A stretch of DNA of 64,000 nucleotides from Phoronis australis (Eukaryota; Phoronida; Phoronidae): NCBI GenBank assembly GCA_002633005.1, contig NMRA01000256.1:200784-264783 (forward strand), written 5' to 3'. Numbering within the stretch: the stretch's first letter is position 1; every line of letters starts with the position of its first letter. The notes under the pieces were generated by a model, which saw only the letters and a list, made by a program, of their open reading frames with translations, made no database searches and was not told the origin of the DNA. Positions 46,928 through 58,000 of this stretch are shown here, in pieces. Both the position numbers and the translations under genes were made by a program.

Positions 46928-47989
46928 CTGGAACAATTTGAGCAAGAACATATTCAACAACAATTATTTCACATCTCATCCAGCATATTAAGATCATTGG
47001 GTACATTTCTTCCAGCACCTGGCTTTTTTCACTCTGTCACAAGGACTTTGTAGGCCTCACTGAAAGCACGGACTATCGCTTCAAAAGCCAACTCAATTTA
47101 GTTCATTCCTCTCACCCACTCAACTCGCTCATTGCTTGAAAAATGATACACAACTACAGTAAGCAGCCATTAATTGACAAAGGACCATAGACACGGTTCA
47201 AAATGCTCCATCAATACGTTGTCTCCCAGATTACAAAGTTCGACTTATATTTTGTTCAACTTCTCCAAACACAACGAACCAATTGTTTCCTAGTAGGTAA
47301 AACATTCAACACCTCTTTGAAAACTTTGCCCAAAGACAAGTGATAAAACTGCAAGTCAGCACATGTGAGAATTTTGTTTTATTCCTGGGCTGACCTGATG
47401 CATAAGAGCTTATTTCGATCTGTTAGAATATACCTCTGGTATATACCATTAGTAAAGAAGGGAGTATTGTGTACTGTTTTACCTGCAGTATAAGGCCATG
47501 TCCATATAGCAGAGTGTGGATTTATTCGCAAATATAAAGCCATGGCATTCTAGTCTTGGTCATTTACAGTGCTCAACTTCGCAACCTGCAGGTTGTGCTT
47601 GGTAACCTGAGAAACATCACAAGCAGGGACTCATCTAGCGGCTGTCCTGGCCGTCATTGGATCGGCTATTTTAAAAAAATGACGGCGTGGACAGCACGGC
47701 CAAGACAGAAAAAAGACGGTCTGTTTCAAGAGCTAGGCGAAAATGATGGCTAAACGAAGAATGTTAGCATTTTTGATTAATAAATTTTATTGAAAACTAC
47801 AATTCATTGTTTTAGTTCGATAAATATTCAGAAATAACTCGACATTAAAGACTATTGCCGTCTATTTTTACTATAAATGTCACAATGACAATCGGCAAAT
47901 ACTGGCAGACATGTTTCTGGGGGAACACCTTCCTGTTGTGTGATGTCAGGGTAAGCTAATATGGAATCCCTCGCATGGCGAGTGTCGAG

Positions 47990-49177
47990 AAATATTGCAT
48001 CTAGCGCTAACTACCTGTACATGGACAATTAATCTTTGAAATTGAAGTACACAGACCTGAAGTTTAAAGAATTTTCCGAACTTAGTCCTAATGCTAGTTG
48101 AAGACACAGATGTTTAAACGGCATTATCAAAGTGTATTTGATGGAGCAGCCAATTAGAAATAGGAGATTATGCACTCTGAAAAAAATGATAACCTCCAAA
48201 ATTATGGAACTGACTTGCCGTACAAATGTCATCCATGTCGTTGAACATGACAACCAGATAAAATTTAGCGCACCTAACTTCCTTAATTTGTTCGCACTGT
48301 TCCGTTGCAACTCGAACGAATGAATGAAAAAAAATATGAACAATCCACCCAGGCCAAACAACATATATTGATGTGCAAGAATGAGTGCAAACTTCACGTG
48401 AAAAATGAAATGTTTTGTCTAATGTTGGTTATGTATTCAATGACTAACTTAGCAAGAAAGTAAAAGCATAAGTAAAAGCATAGAAATACTACAACTTTTT
48501 GTGGAATTCCATGATTATTGTGCGATTTGAGTTAGCTCTGTGAGTGGCACTGTTTGCCATGTATGGAAAAAGTGGGTCAGTCNAAATATTGCATCTAGCG
48601 CTAACTACCTGTACATGGACAATTAATCTTTGAAATTGAAGTACACAGACCTGAAGTTTAAAGAATTTTCCGAACTTAGTCCTAATGCTAGTTGAAGACA
48701 CAGATGTTTAAACGGCATTATCAAAGTGTATTTGATGGAGCAGCCAATTAGAAATAGGAGATTATGCACTCTGAAAAAAATGATAACCTCCAAAATTATG
48801 GAATTGACTTGCCGTACAAATGTCATCCATGTCGTTGAAAATGACAACCAGATAAAATTTAGCGCACCTAACTTCCTTAATTTGTTCGCACTGTTCCGTT
48901 GCAACTCGAACGAATGAATGAAAAAAAAATATGAACAATCCACCCAGGCCAAACAACATATATTGATGTGCAAGAATGAGTGCAAACTTCACGTGAAAAA
49001 TGAAATGTTTTGTCTAATGTTGGTTATGTATTCAATGACTAACTTAGCATGAAAGTAAAAGCATAAGTAAAAGCATAGAAATACTACAACTTTTTGTGGA
49101 ATTCCATGATTATTGTGCGATTTGAGTTAGCTCTGTGAGTGGCACTGTTTGCCATGTATGGAAAAAGTGGGTCAGTC
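47990..49177. repeat. Direct 593-bp duplication joined by a single N
   Basis: 47990-48582 and 48584-49177 are almost identical: I count about three substitutions and a one-base poly-A difference. The only base between them is an N at 48583. Both contain the same antisense frame, one broken by the poly-A change. This is best read as two overlapping contigs or haplotypes placed side by side, not as a real tandem copy. Confidence 0.85.
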
Positions 49178-50302
49178 AGTCGCATGCACAGCACCTGTGA
49201 CTTTCGATCACATTTGTTGTTGGCCAAAACAGAAGCACGAACTTTAAAATTAGCGTGTTACTTTTGCTGTGAACCATGCTGGGATCTGGCTCATAGAACT
49301 GCCAGAAAAGAGTGGTTCTTTTTAAGAATAAATTTGTTGTAGAGCAGTGTGAAAGACTGTGATTGACTTTGGACATGGTAAGTGTCAATTTCAACAAAGC
49401 GGCCATTAAAATCTGCTGCAGAAGATGCTAATAACCACAATGTCCTTAGCGACCACTGGCAATGCCCATAGTAAGGCGCCTGAAAAAACGACAGAAAAAT
49501 GTAAAAATATGAGCACCAAATTCCAACGCAGAGTTACAACGCTTTTTTGGTCGACAACTTGTACGAGGCTAAGTCCGGTTACACAAGCACGAGTGCAAAT
49601 ATGCCATTCACTCCAATTTTCAAGTGGAGATTTTCGCCTGTGTCGAGTGCTGGTGGGTCGAGCTGTGAAATTGTTGAGGATATGTGTTCTCTTGTTCACT
49701 CTAGACTTATGAATTGCAGTACTGATTGGTGTAACGAAACGTAGACACATGTACTCAAAGGTATATTTCTCCATGTCCTGTCAAATGCAACTTCATTGTT
49801 TTCTCACAAGTCTGAATTATCTTCCTCAACTGTATACACTTGTCTTTTGAAAGCTTCAAGATACATTTGAGTTCTGAAGTCATATTGTGAACTATTTGAC
49901 TAACATGGAAAATACACAGATTATCTTACAAAAAAGATTTATAGATCTTGATTTTTACAGTCTGGTGACAATGCATACATCCTGAATGGAACAAAACTTT
50001 GTTTAGTTTTCTTCTTTGCTGTCCTTTGAACAAGAACAAAACATGCAAACAGTGTAATAAAATGTATGGAAAATGACCTTTTCCATATATAAATTACAAT
50101 TTTGTGTCACGAATTAAGACACCACTTTTCAAATCCTAGATGAGTCCCTGAGCCCAACTGGCCACCAAGTCGCCACTGCGAGTATAAAAGTCAAACAATA
50201 ATTCTCCTGAAATTCATTTAAAAGTTTGTGTTGACTTCCAAGCTTTGAATTACAAGCAGTTTTCCTAGATTTATTACCTTTGCTTCACAATTGTTCACTT
50301 AC

Positions 50303-50367
50303 TTCGTGAAATCAGCGCATTGGCCATCACAGCAGTCGGCACACATGAAACACTTGCTTGGCTGCAT
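50303..50367 (-). CDS. Possible small cysteine-rich first exon of an unidentified gene
   Basis: Minus-strand ATG at 50367 reads MQPSKCFMCADCCDGQCADF and runs into an exact GTAAGT donor after T-K (phase 2), within a locally CpG-containing patch. Six cysteines in 22 residues with CxxC spacing would suit a zinc-binding start. No family is recognised and no following exon was found, so it may be chance. Confidence 0.2.
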
Positions 50368-50654
50368 TCTTTACAATAATTAAACGGACGGAAGTCAGAG
50401 TTGTTCGGCAAAATTCGGCCAAGTTCAGTGAAACACGCACTTCCAGTGTATGTGGTCATGGAAGACCCTCTCAAAAAACATTATTTGTTCTATAAGATCA
50501 TGACCTTATATTTCGAGTAATGCAGTATACCATTATTCATACATTGCATTACATGACATATAAATTACATTGCTAAGATACATACGAGTACCATAGCAGT
50601 TAGGCAGTGACCACCGTCTCTAGTTAAAATACAGATGGTGGAGCTACTATAAGT

Positions 50655-51140
50655 GCTTCATACGCCGGAAGCTTTTCGATAAATTATGCCTCATACTGAC
50701 TAAAACATCGAAGTCATGTTAATATAAATACCTTTTGCACATAGAGGGACACCTTAGGAGGCAGTCGATGTTTTTAATTCCTTCCAACTCTAACAAATAT
50801 TCCCGGTATCACACTTTTTCTTCAAGCAGTCCCTCATTCAGTTCCCAAAATCAGTAACTCGTCATTTTTACACCAGGTATGCCAGGGGATATGACGTCAT
50901 ACCACCTGGCACGTGCAGTGTTAAAAATGTTAAGTTACCGATTTTGAGAACTGAAGGAGGGACTGCTCGAAGAAAAAGTTTGATAACGGAGTATTTGTTC
51001 AAGTTGGAAGGAATTACATACATCAACATCTTCCTAAAGAGTCCCTTTGTGAGCAAAATGTATTTATAACAATGTGGTTTTGATGTTTTAGTCAGTGCAA
51101 GGCATAATTTGCCTAAAAGCTTCTGGCGTATGAAGCACAG
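50655..51140. mobile_element. Long foldback (inverted-repeat) element
   Basis: Arms of about 220 bp face each other around 50890. The outer ends are 'gtgcttcatacgccggaagctttt' and 'aaaagcttctggcgtatgaagcac'; inner landmarks include 'gactaaaacatcga' against its complement and 'gcagtccctc' against 'gagggactgc' at the inner side. The centre reads 'gccaggggatatgacgtcat'. No coding frame and no clear target duplication. Confidence 0.75.
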
Positions 51141-52464
51141 CCTGTTGTGAATGTGGGATTCGTTCATTGTGTGGCATCATGCGGTGCTGTCTGTGTTCGT
51201 CCCTGTGTGTGTGTGTGTTGTTTTCATGGTGAGCCTGAATATATTAAGTCACATGACTCTGGGCACGGTTTTGAAGTCAGTCTGGGGTGTATACCTCTGG
51301 AGTGAGGACGTCCTTGGCAGTGTCTTGGCTTGATACGAGCCAGTTGTACAGTCAATACATACGTGTAGTCGGACAGCTATAATTCTGGTAAGTCTATCTC
51401 CTGAACTACATGCTTGCAGGCTGCGTTTACTATACGCCTAGTAGGAGCTCCACGGTCTTACATGCCAGTAGGACGGTGGTCATTGTCCACTCCTGCTTGA
51501 CCTTCGAACGGTCAGGTCAGGCAGTGTGAATGATCCCGACTAAAGGTCAAGCAGCAGCCAGAAAACAGCAATCAACATGCTCGTCACCTGGTGGCAATGG
51601 ATTGCGGACCTCTCCAAACGTTTTCTGGCAAATCTAGGCCTATCTAGTTTATCTTACTTCTGACATCACAAATATGAATCTTTTAATACAATACTGGCGT
51701 AGGCAATACTCCCTTCCTTATTATTAAGATTTATACTAGATGTTATAACGGTATGTTCTAAAAAACAGAAATAAGCTCCCTTGACCTGACGCAAAAACTT
51801 GCAAAAGTCAAACAAATAACGTAACCAATCATCACGTCAGTCGAACGTATCAAAAACAATAATAAAAATGTCCAGTACCTGAATAAGATTTCTGGAGAGA
51901 ATGTTCGCGTCTTAAGTAATCATCGGAGGTTTCTGTACACAAAAATACCTCCAGATTCAGTAACAAAACGAGACTTAAGCTAAGCAACTTGTCCACGTTC
52001 ACGGCCATGGTCATGGGTTGGACATGTACCTAAACAACTGCAACATTATCAACACTCTTACTATTTCAATATATCCTCATTGAGCTAAAGTTCGTATTAA
52101 AAAGTAAAGAACTTACAGACAGAAGATATATATGTATAGCAAAAATTTAAAACAATGCGTTTCTTACACTTTTGTCTACTGTAAACACCATATTTTGATG
52201 CTTTTTGCAAAAGCTTGGTAAAATTGTTATTACCATTGAACACTCCGGAAATGCGTCGGCTTTTTTCTGTTAGCGAGAGAAACATGAATAAAGGTTAATT
52301 CACAGCGTTGTCTTTCGGTATCCTGGAAAAGTAATACATTCAATTCATTGCTCATTTAGTGCATGTTCCTGTGTTGTTACTTCATGTTGTTGTGGGAGGC
52401 ACATAAATCATAGTAAGGTGTGGATTACAAGGCTAATAGGTATTTTAGGAAAGACACTTGTTAA

Positions 52465-53770
52465 AAGGCGAAGGCAACCTTTCACTTTTAGCAAAAATAA
52501 GGTCTGTTGATTATCCCAGACATATTTTTCACTTAATTACAGCTTTTCGTAATTTAATTGATTTCTCGTCCTCTACTCCGGAAGTGACGTTTTGGGAGGC
52601 AAGAATTTCGCGCCAATTTCTTTTCATACAGTCAGACTGTGAGAGCTGTCAAGTCGGTCATTGTTCTACCTCGGATGTGATAAGTTCGGTCGTCGTTTGC
52701 TTTTGTTTATGAGTCAGTCAACATGCCATGCTGTTGCTGCGTACCAGGATGTACTCATTATCGTCTCACACGCGCTTTGGGTTCCTTGCATCGCTTTCCA
52801 AAGGATGACACACTTCGCCGTACTTGGCTGGCTCGTTCGTGTGAAGAACGCAGCGCTACCCGCTCACGCAACATACAAAGCAGTGGCAAGCATTTTCAGT
52901 CGTCAGATTGTGACAGAGATATGTACGCTGAATTGATGAAGGTCCTTGCGAAACAAGGCCTGAAGAAGGGTTCCATACCGTGGCTGCTGATTCCCGGCAG
53001 TGCCCCGTCGCCACCCCCGAGAAGTGCATTTTTGAAGCGAGAAGCCTCACGAGCTGTGGCCACTATAAACAGTGACTGGAGGCACTTCATCTACTGTCAC
53101 CCATGCCTCCGAACGTACCCCATAGCGTGCAATTCCAGGAACTAGCAGTGATTCCCCATGTGCTGTTGTCTCTAGCCCAGAGCGTGTAAGCAGCCCTGCA
53201 GCGATGTTGAGTAGTGGGAGTGAATACAGGCCCAGTTTGACACCCAGTGAAAAGTACAGTTTGTCATCCAATGAACAGATCGCTGAGCCTAAGTTTGATA
53301 AGTTCATTGTGGACTTGTATTGGAGCTATTTAGAAGGTGCCACGTGTGTGACGAGGGAGTCGCACGGCGGTATGTAAGCAGTTTGGGTGCTCAAGTCACC
53401 ATCCACTGAGAGTGTGTCGCGGTACACTCGGGCATGTGGGACAGTTCTTCCTCTACACGTGAGACGATAACGAGTACATCTCGGTAGGCAGCAACAGCGT
53501 GGCATGTTGACTGACTCGTAAACAAAAGCAAATGATGACCGAACTTATCATCACCGAGGTAGAACAATGACTGACTCGACTGCTCTCACAGTCAGACTGC
53601 ATGAAAACAAATTGGCGCGAAATTCTTGCCTCCCAAAACGTCACTTCCGGAGTAAACGACAAGTAATTAATTAAATTACGAAAAGCTGTAAATAAGTGAA
53701 AAATATGTCTGGGATAATCAACGAACCCTATTTTTGCTAAAAATGTCATGAAAAAAGGTTGCCTTCGCCT
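52465..53770 (+). mobile_element. Kolobok-like DNA transposon, copy 2, with intact THAP frame
   Basis: A 1306-bp sister of the element at 7102-8399. Left end follows TTAA (52461-52464); the right flank is GTAA (53771-53774), a one-base change from TTAA. Inverted repeats of about 300 bp share all landmarks with copy 1 and again extend over the first codons of the THAP gene. No transposase frame lies between the arms. Confidence 0.74.
52723..53145 (+). CDS. THAP zinc-finger protein carried by the transposon
   Basis: 140 codons from ATG 52723 to TAG 53143-53145. MPCCCCVPGCTHYR gives the first cysteine pair; LHRFPKDD, RRTWLARS, SSGKHFQSSDC and LKKGSIPWLLIPG follow the THAP order (C-x-x-C, FP, W, C-x2-H-F, AVPTLF-like end). 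The third zinc cysteine is replaced by serine (SGKH instead of CxxH). The remaining 60 residues are proline-, serine- and basic-rich without a recognised domain. A THAP-only product could bind the element's ends and act as a repressor or be inert; this is inference. Confidence 0.65.
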   Translation: MPCCCCVPGCTHYRLTRALGSLHRFPKDDTLRRTWLARSCEERSATRSRNIQSSGKHFQSSDCDRDMYAELMKVLAKQGLKKGSIPWLLIPGSAPSPPPRSAFLKREASRAVATINSDWRHFIYCHPCLRTYPIACNSRN

Positions 53771-55017
53771 GTAAAGGCATCTAGTGCCAGTGTAGTGGTG
53801 ACGTGTGGAGTAGATTAGTGAGTAATGACTAGTGGATCACGGGAAGACTTGTGAAGTCGTGTTATGTTGCTTTTTTGCTAATCAGTTAAATGCCTTGCAT
53901 CTTTAGAACTGTTAGTCAAAATCTTCTCTGATTCTGCGTTGGAAATAACCCTGCTCCATAAGAAGTTAAATCAATGTTTGTGATATCGAGAGGTCATGGT
54001 GCTTGGTGTTCTTGACCTTAACTATTGATGAAATACAAGGTTTTGTGAAATAGCCAGAGACTCTAATGCTAATGCTTATTTGCATATAATACTTTGGTTA
54101 TCAGTATCACAGCGCATTAAGGAACCTATTTGTAAGGGGTGAATTTTTGCTGTTGATTCAGTGTTGCCTGTGAGAGATAATTGCTATGTACCGTAATTTG
54201 AAGTTCAGGTGTCTATAGCTTCATGAGTTGTTGAAACATGGTGAGCAAAACTCTGCCTGGAAACAACATAATTGAAAATACAGCTCATATTGCTAAAATT
54301 GTACTGAGTAACGTTAAGATATCTTTAATTGCATTAGATCGAGAGGCTTATCACTTATAAAGTTATGTAAAGAGCAGAGACTTCTGGGAATGTGCTGAGA
54401 AGTTCAGCTGTATTCCAACTATCTATCTAGCATTCTGATGTGGAATAAGAATTAAGCTGATATAGGACGCTGATCTTAGAAAGAAGATCATCCGTTTAAA
54501 ATGACCATTCACAAAGGCATCCCAGCTGCCCGTTCAGTTAGGATTATGTTAATAACCCAAACATTAGTGGGCAAAATTCTGATATCTTGGGCAGTCATTT
54601 GTGATTGCCATCGGTGAACAAGATCCGGATCGCTAATCATGTCTTTGCATTGTAAGCTTCTCGTGGTATGAAATCTAATTTTTTGTCTGATTTGGGTTGA
54701 ATGATGAGAAGGCATGGACAACTGACAAGCTATTCGCATGTGAACTTCTTAGAGGACAAATTAGTTGTCCGTCTGCCTTTTTGAACGGCACATGAACGCA
54801 GTATTAAGCTGTAAGCAGCTACATGTACCAAGAGACTTACTTTCATCTTCACCTATCATGTCCCTCAATAAATTGCATAGACGACCATGAACTAGGGATA
54901 AAAATTACGGTAATGGTAGTGTTTTCATGGCTTTGTAACCATGGTTTTGTTTTCAGCAACATCAGTCTCCCTGATAGTCAGCCAGTGTTGTTAGGACCCA
55001 TGTAACTATTATTTCAG
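53771..55017. other. Upstream region of TMEM230; no exon recognised
   Basis: TMEM230 needs a noncoding exon upstream of the acceptor at 55017, because the coding exon starts only three bases after it. No convincing candidate was found here. A strong plus-strand donor at 51388/51389 (AATTCTG|GTAAGTC) is one unproven possibility further upstream. Confidence 0.35.
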
Positions 55018-55020
55018 GAG

Positions 55021-58000
55021 ATGGTTCGCAAAATGGCCACTAGCCAGGCCGAATACCACAGGTTAACGCCCACTGATGGAGGATTTGTTGATCTGCAGGT
55101 AATTTCACCATTGTTATAGCTATGGCTGTGATCTATAAACAAGGAGTAATACTTGACGTAACATAAAGGATGTACCGGGAAGTTTTTCAGTTTGACACAC
55201 AATATTGCAGGCAGATGAAATTTTATTTTGTCAGATTTCTCAACACAAATATCTTCAGGAAAATCTAGTTTGCTTTTAGCACATGGTTTGTATGACGTTT
55301 TTTTTTACCAAAACTCAATGGTAAAAATAGTAGTTGCAGCAATGTGTTTAAGCCTCTGCAAATAGAAATGTGGCAATTTCGGGAATTATTTTTATTCCAA
55401 ATTGAAGAATTTTTACTGCAGTGTTATCTCATTCACGTGGTGAAAAAGGAACAATTTACTTGTGTCATGACACTCTTCATTATGAATGCTTGACACCTGC
55501 TAAGAGTACATAGACACTTACTACACCACCTAGACATTTATGTCATTACAATGATCTTTTTTGGATATTAGGGAACTTAGATGGGTGTCAGTGAACCTCT
55601 GCTTGTTTGTGGCACCATTCTTTCTGCCCATTTTACAGACTACAGACTATAAATCCTTCGTTGAATATTGAGAACCGTTTTGGTTGTTTGATCGGCAAAA
55701 ATTTGTTAATTACAACTGTTCATGGAAAAAAGAGAAAAAACATGAATTGCAACTAGTGTTCAGTTGATACATTCCAACCTCTACTGTGTAACCTGCCTGA
55801 GTAACACAATATGGTGACTTTACCTGTGTACACCTGTGGCTATCAAAGCAGGCCTTCATCTAGAGGGCATCTGAATGGACATCCTAACTCAACTTTAGAC
55901 ACCCTTGCCCTGTTCAGCATTTTGACAATTAAGCAAGCCATGTACTTTTCTTTTCACTTGCTAGCAGCAGCCCTGGGATCCTCCTGGGCCTGTTCACAAT
56001 AGAAAGTGGATTTTAGAATGATGTAAGATATGCAAATTAAACGTTACTGTAGTAACAGTAACATAGAACATTATAGCAGCAACTTTAAGTAAAAAACATA
56101 GTAGCGTATCAGTGGTTGCCTTTAAAAATTGAGAAACTCATTTTAGATACCCTATTTTAGAAATCTTGGATGAACCCCTGTATTAGAATGATCATAATAC
56201 CCCCAAAGAATGCGGGGAGCCTCCTAGTGTCATATTCTAAAACAATCACTCCTGCAACCTGTAAATTGCTCAAGATAAGAAGCACCAGAGAGACATGCAA
56301 AACGTCAAGTTTCTTCTGCACTACTTTTTGATTCCCACAGACTCGTTTGATAGAGCTTTACTACAAAACAGATAGATGGCACTAGATATGCTACTGACAT
56401 TGAAACATGAAAAATGTAATACACTTATGACTTACACTTATCAGGGTTTATACGTTGCCATATTTTGATTATTTGTTGCAAGGTAGTTATCCTTGTGAAT
56501 ATTATTACTTTCTTGTTTTGTGTCATGTCCAACTTAATTTATTTTGTTTTTTGTTGTAACCATAGTAACATTGTATTCCACTAATGAACCTTGATGTAAA
56601 CTTAGTAATGATATTGCGATGATGAGTGGAATGTTTTGCAAATGGGACATTTTAAAGTTTGAATAAATTATAGCCCGAAGAGCCAAAGAAGTTACAAACC
56701 TCTTCTAGTCGAAAAATGGTGGTAGGAATTGTGTAATCTTGTTTGAAGTTGTTGATGGTATCTGTGTTATAACAGAACTAACCTGAACTGTGCAAAGTCT
56801 TGTTTTGTTTTATTATGCTACAAGGTCTTGTTTTGTTTTATTATGCTACAAGGTTTTGTTTTGTTTAATGCCACAACTGCTCAACACTACAGAATGTTGC
56901 TGATATTCTTTATAGACATTTTTTTTGTTGTAAAATTGGCTTTCAAAATTAAAAGAAGATTGGTCAATTTTGTAAAAAAAGTTTTAGTTGGAAACATAAT
57001 ATCACTTTATGAACTTTTGTCTCGTCAATTTTCTTTCATGGATAAAAAATGACCAACTCTTGCAAAAGGTAATTTCAGTTCAGTGCTTTAATAATTCCAA
57101 CTAAAAGTTGGTTAATTCTTCATTCTGAAAATCTCACTGACTAACAAAGGTAACTTTCAACCTTTTACTTGCAATGGGCATTTATTTTGTACCAAAGTAC
57201 GAGACATTTCGCAAATCATTTTTTTTCAAAATTATTATCATTATATTTTTTGGAAAATGCGAATTGTTACCACCAATTTTGCTTTAAGGAAGTTTACCTC
57301 TACAATCTGAGGTTGTGTATCCTGGATAGTTTGGCATTAAAAAATATTAAATAAACGATCAGAATTGATGTTTTCAATTCTATTTCGCCTTGCTCCTTCA
57401 AAACAAGAAAAGTTTAAAATCTAAATATTTTTTTTTCATTAGATAGGTATGAATTGACTGCAATGTTTCTGTGTTCAGTATTCGTTACTTTTTGTTATTG
57501 ACAAGTTTGTTTGTTTCATCTGCTCATAATCAGTCTGTTAAAAATCAATAACCCCATGTGATGTGTCATCGTGCCTACTATGCAGGGGAGCATACAGTTA
57601 GAGGATAAGGTAACCTTTATAATTCAAAACCATTAAAATAAGATTAGCAAACCAACAAGACTTAGTGTGTGCATTTTCAGTATTGGTAAGTGCCCGTGTG
57701 CATTTTTGTCAAAATATGAAAGAATCCAAGAGTAATTAGGTTTGGCAGCTGCTCCTATAAAAGAGTTCAAGGAAGTAATAAAACATCGGATTCCATGGAT
57801 CTTTTTCTTTTATGGTATTGAAAGCACGGGCAGATTTAGGGGTTAGGGGGTTCTATGCCATCCAAGCATGACAAAAATGTGTCTGCATTCAATAAGTCTC
57901 CACTTAAAAACCACACTCGCCTCATTTCATACACTCAAAAGTAGCGCTAAGGGAACTATCAACCCTTAGCCCTGTCATATTAATGTTGTCCTTCTCTTTA

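Noticed and set aside
48029-48397. 122-codon minus frame starting MKFALILAHQ
   Set aside because: It lies in the duplicated block, its second copy is broken by a poly-A length change, and no family is recognisable; probably a chance frame.
49406-49774. 122-codon minus frame with a hydrophobic run (LVLIFLHFSVVFSGALLWAL) that could be the LMAN2 signal peptide
   Set aside because: No methionine precedes the hydrophobic run within a usable distance, and the text after it has no LMAN2 similarity and no donor in the needed phase 1.
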